From: Paenirhizobium daejeonense
GTDB lineage: Bacteria; Pseudomonadota; Alphaproteobacteria; Rhizobiales; Rhizobiaceae
NCBI RefSeq assembly: GCF_014280875.1
Contig: NZ_JACLAL010000003.1
Coordinates: 186,001 to 250,000, forward strand
Length of the DNA: 64,000 nucleotides
Direction: 5' to 3'
This document shows positions 19,434 to 28,370 of the stretch, in pieces. A program made the position numbers and the translations under genes. The notes under the pieces are model-generated. The model had not been told where the DNA came from and did no database searches. It saw nothing but the letters and a program-made list of their open reading frames with translations. Every line of letters starts with the position of its first letter. Positions within the stretch are counted from its first letter, which is position 1.

Positions 19434-22400
19434 GTGAAATTCAATCGTTATGCTCGGCTCCGTCGTCTGTCTTCGACAAGCATTCTGGCTCTTTCACTTG
19501 GTTGCGGAATATCTTCGGCGGCGAGGGCGGATTCCGTATATTGGTCTGGTACGGCGGGCGATAACAACTGGTTCAATAACGCCAACTGGGTTTGGGATGG
19601 GCACACGCCGGGTACAGGAGACGATGCGCGCATCGATGCGACAGGCGTTTTGCTTGGTGGCTCCGCCGGTCATGCGGGCAATCTTTTTGTTGGCCTTGGT
19701 TCAACGGCTGATCTGACCATTCAAAGTGATTTGACAACCGGATCAGCTTCGCTCGGCTGGAGCGCCGGTTCGCAGGGGACGGTATCGATCAGCGGGGTCG
19801 GAAATGTCTGGAACAATTCTTCCTCGATCACGGTTGGCAATGAAGGAAGCGGCTTCATCAATATTCTGGACGATGCAGAGGTTGCTTCGGGTTCGTTCTA
19901 TATAGGCGGAGGCCCCACAGGCGCGGGAACCGTGACGCTTCAGGACAATTCCAAGCTCTTCGCGACGGGGTATCTTTACGTTGGCTACGGCGGCGGTTCT
20001 GTGGATGGGGCGGACGGGCACCTTTATATCTATTCCGGCTCGGATGCGACGAGCGTGAATGGCGTTATCGCGGATGGCCTGAATACCACGGGTGCCGTGC
20101 TCGTCGACGGCGCGGGGTCAACCTGGAACAATCTCTCTCTTCTGGTGGTCGGTGGCGGCGGTGTCGGTACGCTCGATATTACCGACGGCGGTTATGTTCA
20201 CAGCGGCAGCGCGACGATTGCCAATCTGGCCACGGCTTCCGGCAGTATTGTCAGAGTGATGGACGCCGGTAGCCGCTGGGAGATCGATAACGACCTCGTC
20301 GTCGGTGGAAGCACCGACGGCCAACTTCGGATCACCGACGGCGGCGTCGTTGAGGCGGCTAGTGCTTCGCTCGGCTATACGGGTGACGGCGACGGCACCA
20401 TTTATATCTCCGGTACGGACAGCGCCTTCACAGTTGCCAACGATCTTAATGTTGGCGTGGATGGGTTCGGCAGGCTGACCATAGAAAACGGCGGCTACGC
20501 GAGCGCCGGGGCGATCTATGCCGGTTACGGAGCACTTGCCGACAGCCGGATCACAGTTTCCGATTCGACGCTTGATGTCACCAACCGCATCGGCATCGGT
20601 TATGACGGCGAAGGTACAATGGTCATCCAGAGCGGAGGCCAGGTGAATTCGGCCGGTGCGATCCTCGGCTGGAACGCGACGGGGGACGGAAGGGCGGCGG
20701 TGACCAATGCCGGCAGCCGTTGGGACAATACCGGCACGCTCTATGTCGGTAACCTCGGTACGGGTTTCCTGCTGGTTTCCGACGGTGGCGTCGTCACCAG
20801 CACGGACGGTTATGTCGGTACCGAAAACGGATCGGACAGCGAGGCGACAGTGACGGGCGCGGGCTCGTCCTGGGAGATGAGCGGCGCGTTCCTCGTCGGC
20901 CACAATACCGGTTCGCAAGGCACGGTGACCGTTTCCGCCGGCGGCTCCATCAGTGGGCTTCAGGGCATTCTTGGCGATCTTGCCGGTTCCGTCGGTATGA
21001 TGACGGTCACGGGAGCAGGCTCGACATGGTCCGCACTCGTCGATTCCTCCGTGCTCTATTCGGGTGATCTGAATGTGGGCCGGTTCGGCACGGGTTATCT
21101 GACCGTCACCGATGGCGGCTCCGTCGTCGGCAATCGCTTGCATATCGGCAATGAAGCCGGCTCCTCCGGTACCGTAGCCGTGTCGGGCGCCGGTTCGAAC
21201 CTCACGATCGCCGAGCGGCTTTCGGTCGGGATTGAGGGCGATGGCGTGTTGACGGTGTCGAATGGCGCGACCGTCAGTGCGGACCGGATCGTAATCGCCG
21301 ACGACGCGACATCGAGCGGTACACTCAATATCGGCGCAGCGAGGGGGCAGACTGCTTCCGCTGCCGGCACGATCAATGCCTCCACCGTGGTCTTAGGAGA
21401 CGGGGACGGCGAAATCGTCTTCAATCACACGGGCAGCAGCTATGTCTTCGCCTCCGATGTGGAGGGCACGGGGACTCTGTCCTTCCTGTCCGGCCTTACC
21501 AAGCTGACCGGCGACTATTCCGCTTTCACCGGGGACCTGAGCATCGCGGGCGGTCTGGTTTCTGTGAATACCTCGACGCTGACTGCTGTCGCCAACGTTC
21601 TGTCGGGCGCAACGCTCGGCGGTTCCGGCACGCTCGGCAACGTGGCTGTCGCAAGCGGCGGTACGGTCGCGCCCGGCAATTCGATCGGCACGCTGACGGT
21701 TGCCAATATCAGCTTCGCATCGGGCTCCACCTATTCCGTCGAGATAGACAATGCCGGCCGCAGCGACCTTCTGCATGCGACGGGAACGGCCACCATCAAC
21801 TCCGGTGCCAGCGTCTATTTCGGTCCGGAGAACGGCACGGACGACGGCAGCACCTATTCCATCGGTACCGTCTATACGATCCTGACGGCGGATGGCGGGG
21901 TGTCCGGCACCTTCGGTTCGATCTCGGACGGCTTCGTCTTCCTCGATGGCACGCTGATCTACGATGCCAACAACATCTACCTGACGCTGTCGCGCAACGC
22001 TACGAGCTTTGCGAGTCTTGGCCAGACCCGCAACCAGATCGCCGTCGGTACAGCGCTCGACAGCATGGCGAGCGGCGATCCGGTGCAGAGCGTCGTGGCG
22101 GGCCTCGGTGAAAGCGCCGTCCGTCCGGCCTATGATGCGCTGTCGGGAGAAATTCACGCCTCCGCCAAGGGCATGCTGGTCGATGACAGCCGCTTTGTCC
22201 GTGACGGCCTGAATGCCCGGCTTCTCGCCGGCGAGGCGACCGGCGAGCACGGTTTCTGGGTGTCGTCCTTTGGTTCATGGGCAAAGGCAGATAGCGACGG
22301 CAACGCCGCCTCGCTCGAACACAATACCGGCGGCTTCCTGGGCGGTGCCGATGCGGTATTCCTCGAAGACTGGCGTCTCGGTCTTGCCGGCGGCTACAGC

Positions 22401-23066
22401 CGGACCAGCTTCGACGTGAACGGCCGCGATTCATCGGGCACGTCGGACAATTACTCCTTGGGCGTCTATGGTGGCCGTTCGCTCGGCGCGTTCGATCTGA
22501 GGTTCGGCGGGGCCTATACCTGGCACCAGATTTCCACGGACCGATCCGTCGATATCGGCAGCTTCAGCGAGGATCTCGATGCCGATTACGATGCTTCGAC
22601 CGCACAGTTCTTCGGCGAGGCAAGCTACGGCATAGACACGGGCATGGGCCATTTCTCGCCTTTCGCAGGACTTGCCCATGTGCTGCTGCACACGGACCGC
22701 ATGAGCGAGACAGGTGGCGATGCGGCGATTTCCGCGGCAAGCGACGACTACGCCGTGACCTATTCGACGCTTGGTCTCAGGGCCTCCGCTCCGGTCGATA
22801 TGGGTGGCATGCCCATCGGTTTGCAGGGCATGGTCGGCTGGCGTCATGCGTTCGGCGATGCAACGCCGACCTCGGAACACGCCTTTGCGACGGGCGACGC
22901 CTTTACTGTTGCCGGTACACCGATTGCGCGCGATGTCGCGGTCTTCGAGGCGGGCCTTTCCGTTTCGCTGTCCAAGACGGCGACCTTCGGGGTTTCCTAT
23001 GCCGGCCAGGCCGGTGGTGGCGATTGGGAACAGCAGATCAAGGGCCGCTTCGACGTTCGGTTCTGA
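19434..23066 (+). CDS. Autotransporter (type Va) with tandem T5SS-type repeats
   Basis: A 1210-residue outer-membrane autotransporter. I place the start at the GTG at 19434 because GGGGGAGG lies just upstream and a normal signal peptide follows (KFNRYARLRRLSSTS, hydrophobic core, ending AARA-DS). The passenger (residues about 35-850) contains eight or nine imperfect repeats of roughly 48 residues with the pattern GAGSxW...L.VG..G.G.L.I.DGG.V, the T5SS/PEP-CTERM-associated repeat type that folds as a beta-helix. A junction (VAPGNSIGTLTV) leads to a C-terminal 12-strand barrel of about 270 residues (GFWVSSFGSWAKADS onward) that ends in Phe (GRFDVRF), as barrel assembly needs. No catalytic motif is seen, so an adhesin or surface-layer role is inferred. 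The upstream 180 bases are AT-rich with repeated ATTCG. Confidence 0.9.
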   Translation: MKFNRYARLRRLSSTSILALSLGCGISSAARADSVYWSGTAGDNNWFNNANWVWDGHTPGTGDDARIDATGVLLGGSAGHAGNLFVGLGSTADLTIQSDLTTGSASLGWSAGSQGTVSISGVGNVWNNSSSITVGNEGSGFINILDDAEVASGSFYIGGGPTGAGTVTLQDNSKLFATGYLYVGYGGGSVDGADGHLYIYSGSDATSVNGVIADGLNTTGAVLVDGAGSTWNNLSLLVVGGGGVGTLDITDGGYVHSGSATIANLATASGSIVRVMDAGSRWEIDNDLVVGGSTDGQLRITDGGVVEAASASLGYTGDGDGTIYISGTDSAFTVANDLNVGVDGFGRLTIENGGYASAGAIYAGYGALADSRITVSDSTLDVTNRIGIGYDGEGTMVIQSGGQVNSAGAILGWNATGDGRAAVTNAGSRWDNTGTLYVGNLGTGFLLVSDGGVVTSTDGYVGTENGSDSEATVTGAGSSWEMSGAFLVGHNTGSQGTVTVSAGGSISGLQGILGDLAGSVGMMTVTGAGSTWSALVDSSVLYSGDLNVGRFGTGYLTVTDGGSVVGNRLHIGNEAGSSGTVAVSGAGSNLTIAERLSVGIEGDGVLTVSNGATVSADRIVIADDATSSGTLNIGAARGQTASAAGTINASTVVLGDGDGEIVFNHTGSSYVFASDVEGTGTLSFLSGLTKLTGDYSAFTGDLSIAGGLVSVNTSTLTAVANVLSGATLGGSGTLGNVAVASGGTVAPGNSIGTLTVANISFASGSTYSVEIDNAGRSDLLHATGTATINSGASVYFGPENGTDDGSTYSIGTVYTILTADGGVSGTFGSISDGFVFLDGTLIYDANNIYLTLSRNATSFASLGQTRNQIAVGTALDSMASGDPVQSVVAGLGESAVRPAYDALSGEIHASAKGMLVDDSRFVRDGLNARLLAGEATGEHGFWVSSFGSWAKADSDGNAASLEHNTGGFLGGADAVFLEDWRLGLAGGYSRTSFDVNGRDSSGTSDNYSLGVYGGRSLGAFDLRFGGAYTWHQISTDRSVDIGSFSEDLDADYDASTAQFFGEASYGIDTGMGHFSPFAGLAHVLLHTDRMSETGGDAAISAASDDYAVTYSTLGLRASAPVDMGGMPIGLQGMVGWRHAFGDATPTSEHAFATGDAFTVAGTPIARDVAVFEAGLSVSLSKTATFGVSYAGQAGGGDWEQQIKGRFDVRF

Positions 23067-23076
23067 TCGACCCTCA

Positions 23077-23964
23077 TCAGATTTCGGGCAGTCCGGGTTC
23101 CTGTGGCTCCGGGGTTCCCGCTCCCAACAGGGCTTTCATCGCCGCGATGACGCGGCGATGCTGGTGCGCGTGGCGTGTCCGAACACCAGTTGCAGCATAA
23201 ACCGTCTGCGGGATCGGTGCGACCTCCTCGACGATATAAGTGATGCCGGCGCGGTGAAATTCGTCGGCCGTGGCTTTCGTCACGAAAGCGCCGCCGCCCA
23301 GACTTTTCAGCATGCCTGAAATGGTGACGTTCTGCCCGGAAGACAAAGCCGTGGTGGCAAGTTGCGGCAGGGCCAGCCGATGCATCCTGTCGAAGGCCGG
23401 GGAATAGCTCGCGCTGATGTAGTTGTCCCGATTCAGGTCGTCCACGCTCGGCGACAGGGTGCTGACCAGCACATAGGTCATTTCCCCTATCCGCTCGTAA
23501 TGCAGGTCGGGCAGGAAATGGGGCGTGTAGAGGATCGCAAGGTCGAGATCGCCGCTCGCAAGATCCCGGTTCATCTGGTTCGAATAGTCGGCCTCGATAT
23601 AGATCGAAGTTCCGGGCAGGTCGGCGCGGATTGCCTTCAGCCAGGGACCGGCGAATTCTTCCGCCACATCCTGCTGGGCGCCGATGCGCATGGCATGTTC
23701 GTAGGCGCCGGCGCTTTCGACCGTCCGGGCCGCCTCGTGCCATTGGCGTTGAAGAGCGCGCGCGTGGTCGAGAAAACGCAGTCCTGCGGGCGTCGGTGCC
23801 GTGCCGCCCTTGTTGCGGGTGAAGAGCGAACGGCCGAGGGCTGCCTCCAGCGCCCTGATGCGGTGGGAAACCGTCGACTGCCTGAGGTTCATTCGCTCGG
23901 CGGTGCGGTTGAAGCTGCGTGTCTCCATCAGGTCGAGATAGGTTTCGATCAGCTCGATCTGCAC
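23077..23964 (-). CDS. LysR family transcriptional regulator
   Basis: A 295-residue LysR regulator. It starts at GTG 23964 (VQIELIETYLDLMETRSFNRTA in pieces: IELIETYLDLME, SFNRTAERMN), with GGAG eight bases upstream; the frame continues upstream into arsA without support. The helix-turn-helix is FNRTAERMNLRQSTVSHRI. The effector domain contains MRIGAQQDVAEEF and DLDLAILYTPHFLPDL. It lies 19 bases after the ArsA gene on the same strand, so the two are probably co-transcribed, and it is convergent with the autotransporter gene. The divergent target could be the N-methyl dehydrogenase operon at 25.9 kb. Confidence 0.88.
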   Translation of the reverse strand: MQIELIETYLDLMETRSFNRTAERMNLRQSTVSHRIRALEAALGRSLFTRNKGGTAPTPAGLRFLDHARALQRQWHEAARTVESAGAYEHAMRIGAQQDVAEEFAGPWLKAIRADLPGTSIYIEADYSNQMNRDLASGDLDLAILYTPHFLPDLHYERIGEMTYVLVSTLSPSVDDLNRDNYISASYSPAFDRMHRLALPQLATTALSSGQNVTISGMLKSLGGGAFVTKATADEFHRAGITYIVEEVAPIPQTVYAATGVRTRHAHQHRRVIAAMKALLGAGTPEPQEPGLPEI

Positions 23965-23983
23965 GTGGCCGCTCCGCTTGGAC

Positions 23984-25747
23984 TCAGGTTTCTCGCGCCA
24001 TCTGCCGAAGGTCCGAGAGGCCCCGGGGCGGATGCGCGCGGAAGTCGACGCCATAGACGCGGCTGGCGAAATGTTCGCGGACGCGGGCGATCTGGGAAGC
24101 TTCTCCTGTGATCCTCGACCGCAACAGGGGATCGCAGGTGCCGGTGATCGCCATCGACTTGTTGATCACCCAGCCATAGGGCTCGATATGGGCACGGCGC
24201 AAATCGTCCTGTAATGCGCCGGCCTCGGAGACCGGCGTGGTTTCCGGCAGTGTGACGAGGATGACCTTGGTATAATCGGGGTCCTGCAGGCGCATTAACG
24301 GGGTGACCATCCGTCCCGGGGCATCGGGATCAAGATGGCGGGTCATCTGGCGATGATATGCGCCAGTGGCATCCAGCAGCAGAAGCGTGTGACCCGTCGG
24401 CGCGGTATCGATGACGACGAAATTGCCGCGGGCCTCCCCGACGACGCGGGAAAATGCATGAAACACCGCCACCTCCTCCGTACAGGGAGAGGCGAGGTCT
24501 TCGCGCAGGAGCGCCTTGCCTTCCTCATCCAGATCGCGACCGCGCGTCGACATGATCTTGGCAATGTATCGCTCCGTCTCGACCTCGGGGTCTATCCGGT
24601 CGACTGTCAGGCCGGGCATGGTTTCGGCGCCAACGACGAAGGAAAGATGGGCGGCCGGATCGGTGGTCGTCAGATGGACGGAATGCCCTTTCGCAGCAAT
24701 GCCGGCGGCAAGGGCCGCCGCAATCGTGGTCTTGCCGACGCCACCCTTGCCCATCACCATGACCAACCCCTTGCCGCTTGCGGCGATCTCGTCCACCAGT
24801 GTCGACAGTCGTGGCAGGTCCGGAGTGGCAAGCGGCGGCAGGTCTTGCATCGGTGGCGCGGAGGGCGTTGAGAGCAGGGCGCGGAGGGCCGGCAGGCCGA
24901 CCATGTCGAAAGGCAAAAGCGGGATTTCGTCGCGCGGCAGACCGGCGAGCGAAGCCGGCATTTCGGAAAGCGCCGATGTCTGTTCGGCTGCGAAGGCGAT
25001 GGCGATCCTGTCTTCCGGCTCCGTCGGCGTGAACCGGCCATTGACGGCGAGCATCTGATTGGAGAGGCCGAGTTCGGCGAGTTCTCCTGCGGTGCGGGCC
25101 GCTTCCCGAATGGCGCCGCGGTCCGGGCGCGTGACGAGTACGATGGCGGTGCGTGCGGGGTCCGCGAGACAATCGAGCGCCGCGCGAAAACGTGTCTCCT
25201 GCATCTTGAGGCCCGAATGCGGCCCGAGGCAGGATGCGCCACGCTCATTGGCTTCGAGAAAGCCTGTCCAGGCCTTGGGAAGACTGAGGAGCCGCAGGGT
25301 GTGACCGGTCGGAGCCGTATCGAAGATGATGTGATCGAAGTCACTCGCGTCTCCGGTCAGAAGTCCTACGAATTCGTCGAATGCGGCAATCTCGGTGGTG
25401 CAGGCGCCGGACAGTTGTTCCCGAACGGTGGCTTTGTCGCTGGCGCTTGCAGAGGGAGCCATCTGTTCGAGAACGCGGTTGCGGTAATCCTCCGCCGCCG
25501 TTTCGGGATCGATGTTCATGGCCGACAGTCCCGGAATGCCGGGTACCGACCGTGGTTCGTCGGTGAGCGTCGTGCCGAGCATTTCATCGAGGTTCGAGGC
25601 CGGATCGGTGCTCACCAGCAGAACCTTGAGACCGCGGTCAGCCAGCGCGATAGCCACGGCGCAACTCAGGGACGTCTTGCCGACACCGCCCTTGCCCGTG
25701 AAGAAAAGGTGGCGATTGGGTCTGTTCAATAGCGTCAGCCGTTCCAT
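23984..25747 (-). CDS. arsA: ArsA-type tandem arsenical pump ATPase
   Basis: A 587-residue soluble ATPase made of two homologous halves, as in E. coli ArsA (583 residues), which drives the ArsB arsenite pump. Both P-loops are intact: GKGGVGKTS (residues 18-26) and GKGGVGKTT (333-341). The three metalloid-binding Cys of ArsA are all present: C116 (LSGACTTEIAAF), C173 (ASCLGPHSGL) and C422 (ASPCTEEVAVF). DTAPTGHT occurs in both halves. Thus it looks like a true arsenite ATPase rather than a single-domain Get3/TRC40. Oddly, no arsB, arsC, arsD or arsR is in the window; it is followed by a LysR gene and faces a demethylating dehydrogenase gene. Its arsenic role here is therefore inferred from residues only. 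Confidence 0.9.
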   Translation of the reverse strand: MERLTLLNRPNRHLFFTGKGGVGKTSLSCAVAIALADRGLKVLLVSTDPASNLDEMLGTTLTDEPRSVPGIPGLSAMNIDPETAAEDYRNRVLEQMAPSASASDKATVREQLSGACTTEIAAFDEFVGLLTGDASDFDHIIFDTAPTGHTLRLLSLPKAWTGFLEANERGASCLGPHSGLKMQETRFRAALDCLADPARTAIVLVTRPDRGAIREAARTAGELAELGLSNQMLAVNGRFTPTEPEDRIAIAFAAEQTSALSEMPASLAGLPRDEIPLLPFDMVGLPALRALLSTPSAPPMQDLPPLATPDLPRLSTLVDEIAASGKGLVMVMGKGGVGKTTIAAALAAGIAAKGHSVHLTTTDPAAHLSFVVGAETMPGLTVDRIDPEVETERYIAKIMSTRGRDLDEEGKALLREDLASPCTEEVAVFHAFSRVVGEARGNFVVIDTAPTGHTLLLLDATGAYHRQMTRHLDPDAPGRMVTPLMRLQDPDYTKVILVTLPETTPVSEAGALQDDLRRAHIEPYGWVINKSMAITGTCDPLLRSRITGEASQIARVREHFASRVYGVDFRAHPPRGLSDLRQMARET

Positions 25748-25840
25748 TTGCTATTCCCTGATTTTTGCAGTGCATCCAGCCTATGGCATCGACCGCAGTC
25801 ACAGCTTGATCTGTGGCAAGCAATCTAATCGACTTCTTCG

Positions 25841-25869
25841 ATCAATAAAGCGAAATTCGCTTGCTTGAT
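25841..25869. promoter_or_regulatory. 29-base dyad between arsA and the dehydrogenase operon
   Basis: AAGCGAA-A-TTCGCTT (25848-25862) is a perfect 7-1-7 inverted repeat, and the flanks ATCAA (25841) and TTGAT (25865) extend it symmetrically about base 25855. It lies 51 bases before the plus-strand start and 94 before the arsA start. It is a good candidate for binding by the LysR protein encoded downstream of arsA, which would then control both directions. Confidence 0.5.
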
Positions 25870-25919
25870 GAATGTCATTTCCTTCTGCAAGCTCACGCCA
25901 AAACAAGAGGGGAATAAGA

Positions 25920-28370
25920 ATGTCTCAACTGCCCGGATCGGCACGCGTCGTCATCATCGGGGGCGGGGCCGTGGGGGCCTCGTCGCTCTATCATCTGGCG
26001 AAGGCCGGATGGACGGATTGCGTGCTTCTGGAAAAGAACGAGCTGACTGCAGGCTCGACCTGGCATGCGGCCGGCAATGTGCCGACCTTTTCCTCCTCAT
26101 GGTCGATCATGAACATGCAGCGCTATTCGGCCGAGCTTTATGCGAAGCTTGGCGAGCTGGCCGACTATCCGATGAACTATCACGTCACGGGATCGCTCCG
26201 GATCGGTCACACGAAGGAGCGGCTGCAGGAGTTCCGGCGCGTCGTCGGCATGGGCCGTTATCAGGGCATGGACCTCGACATCATGTCGCCGGACGAGATG
26301 CGGTCGAAATACCCATTCCTCGAAACCCGTGACCTGACCGGAGCGCTCTACGATCCCTATGACGGCGATATAGATCCGGCGCAGCTGACGCAGGCTCTGG
26401 CCAAGGGCGCGCGCGACATGGGGGCGAAGATCATCCGCTTCTGTCCCGTTACGGCGGCGCGCCGGGAAAACGGCGAGTGGGTGCTGACCACGCCGCTTGG
26501 CGAGATCCGCTGCGAATATGTCGTCAACGCCGCCGGTTATTATGCCCGCGAGGTCGGCAAGCTGTTTGGTCGCGATGTGCCAATGATGGTGATGAGCCAT
26601 CAATACATGCTGTTCGACACAATTCCCGAACTGGAGGCATGGTCGCGGGAGGCAGGCCACAAGCTGCCGCTGCTGCGCGATGTCGACAGCTCCTATTATC
26701 TCCGGCAGGAAAAGTACGGCATGAATCTCGGGCCCTACGAAAAGGCCTGCCGGGCGCATTGGGTGACGAAGGACGACCCGATGCCCGAGGATTTTTCTTT
26801 TCAGCTCTTCCCCGACGATCTGGAGAGACTGGAGTGGTATCTCAACGATGCCGTCGAGCGCGTGCCGATCCTTGGCACGGCGGGTCTCTCCAAGATGATC
26901 AACGGTCCCATTCCCTATGCCCCGGATGGCAATCCGCTGATCGGCCCGATGCCCGGCGTGCCGAATGCCTTCGAGGCTTGCGTCTTCACATTCGGTATCT
27001 GTCAGGCCGGCGGGGCCGGCAAGGTGCTGGCCGAATGGGTGACCGAGGGCGAAACGGAATGGGACATGTGGTCCTGCGATCCGCGCCGCTACACCTCCTT
27101 CGCTTCCGATCCCGATTATTGCGTCGCCAAGGGCATGGAAATCTACGGCCACGAATATGCGATGCATTTCCCGAAGCATTATTGGCCGGCGGGGCGCAAT
27201 CGCAAGCTTTCCCCGATCCATGACCGGATCGCGGCGCTCGGTGCGCAGTTCAAGCCGTATAACGGCTGGGAACGGGCGATGTGGTATGCGAAGCCGGGCG
27301 ATAACACCTCCGAGGCTGCGACCCAGACCTGGGATCGCAAGGGGCCGTGGAGTCCGCGGATCGAGGAGGAATGTCTTGCGGTGCGTGACGCGGCGGGCAT
27401 TCTCGATCTGCCGGGTTTCTCTCGCTACCGAGTGAAGGGTTCCGGTGCGCGCGACTGGCTTTCCTCCATCATCACCGGCCGCGTGCCGAAGCCGGGTCGG
27501 ATCGGGCTTGCCTATTTCGCCGACGATAAGGGCCGGATCGTCACGGAGATGTCGGTGATGGCGATCGAGGAGGATTTCTTCTTCCTCATCACGGCTGCGA
27601 CCGCCCAGTGGCACGATTACGAATGGCTCCTGAAGCTGAAACCGGCCGATGCCGCTTTCGTTATCGAGGACGTGACCGAGGCCTTCTCCTGCCAGATCCT
27701 GACCGGCCCTTACTCTCGCGCGATCCTCGCCGATGTCACGGACGCCGATCTTTCCCGCCCGTGGCTCACGCATCAGTCGGCGCAGATCGGCGGGCGCTGG
27801 TGCCAGCTCGTGCGTGTTTCCTTCGCCGGTGAACTTGGATGGGAAATCCACACCAGAGTCGAGGATACGCCCGATGTTTTCGACGTGGTCTGGATGGCGG
27901 GCAAGAGCCACGGGCTGAAGCCCTTCGGCATGGAGGCGCTGGACAGTCTCCGCGTGGAAAAGGGCTATCGCGCCTGGAAGGGCGATCTTTCGACCGATTA
28001 TACCGTGCTGCAGGGCGGGCTTGAACGTTTCGTCGACTGGTCGAAGCCGGACTTCAAGGGCAAGGCGGCGCTTCTGGCCGAGAAGCAGCGGGGCGTGTCG
28101 AAGCGTTTCGTGACACTGGTCGTCGAGGCCGGCGATTGCGATGCGCCCTACATGTCGACGCTCTTGCATGACGGACAGGTGGTTGGCGAGACGACCTCCG
28201 GTAACTGGGGTTACCGGGTCGGCAAATCCATCGCGCTCGGCATGCTGCGCGCCGATCTCTGCGAGCCCGGCACCACGATAGAAGTCGAGATTTTCGGGGA
28301 CCGGTTCAAGGCGGTGGTGCAGCCGGATCAGGCGATCTGGGATGCATCGAACGAGAGGCTGAAGGCATGA
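25920..28370 (+). CDS. Dimethylglycine/sarcosine dehydrogenase-like FAD-GcvT fusion (first copy)
   Basis: An 816-residue oxidative demethylase. The N-terminal half is an FAD amine oxidoreductase with the dinucleotide motif [17 protein letters not shown] and the STWHAAG stretch, whose His carries covalent FAD in dimethylglycine and sarcosine dehydrogenases. The C-terminal half (from about residue 430) is an aminomethyltransferase (GcvT-like) tetrahydrofolate domain that captures the released one-carbon unit as methylene-folate ([40 protein letters not shown]). A GAGGGGAATAAG precedes the ATG at 25920. It overlaps the second copy by four bases. The exact methylated amine is not predictable. Confidence 0.9.
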   Translation: MSQLPGSARVVIIGGGAVGASSLYHLAKAGWTDCVLLEKNELTAGSTWHAAGNVPTFSSSWSIMNMQRYSAELYAKLGELADYPMNYHVTGSLRIGHTKERLQEFRRVVGMGRYQGMDLDIMSPDEMRSKYPFLETRDLTGALYDPYDGDIDPAQLTQALAKGARDMGAKIIRFCPVTAARRENGEWVLTTPLGEIRCEYVVNAAGYYAREVGKLFGRDVPMMVMSHQYMLFDTIPELEAWSREAGHKLPLLRDVDSSYYLRQEKYGMNLGPYEKACRAHWVTKDDPMPEDFSFQLFPDDLERLEWYLNDAVERVPILGTAGLSKMINGPIPYAPDGNPLIGPMPGVPNAFEACVFTFGICQAGGAGKVLAEWVTEGETEWDMWSCDPRRYTSFASDPDYCVAKGMEIYGHEYAMHFPKHYWPAGRNRKLSPIHDRIAALGAQFKPYNGWERAMWYAKPGDNTSEAATQTWDRKGPWSPRIEEECLAVRDAAGILDLPGFSRYRVKGSGARDWLSSIITGRVPKPGRIGLAYFADDKGRIVTEMSVMAIEEDFFFLITAATAQWHDYEWLLKLKPADAAFVIEDVTEAFSCQILTGPYSRAILADVTDADLSRPWLTHQSAQIGGRWCQLVRVSFAGELGWEIHTRVEDTPDVFDVVWMAGKSHGLKPFGMEALDSLRVEKGYRAWKGDLSTDYTVLQGGLERFVDWSKPDFKGKAALLAEKQRGVSKRFVTLVVEAGDCDAPYMSTLLHDGQVVGETTSGNWGYRVGKSIALGMLRADLCEPGTTIEVEIFGDRFKAVVQPDQAIWDASNERLKA

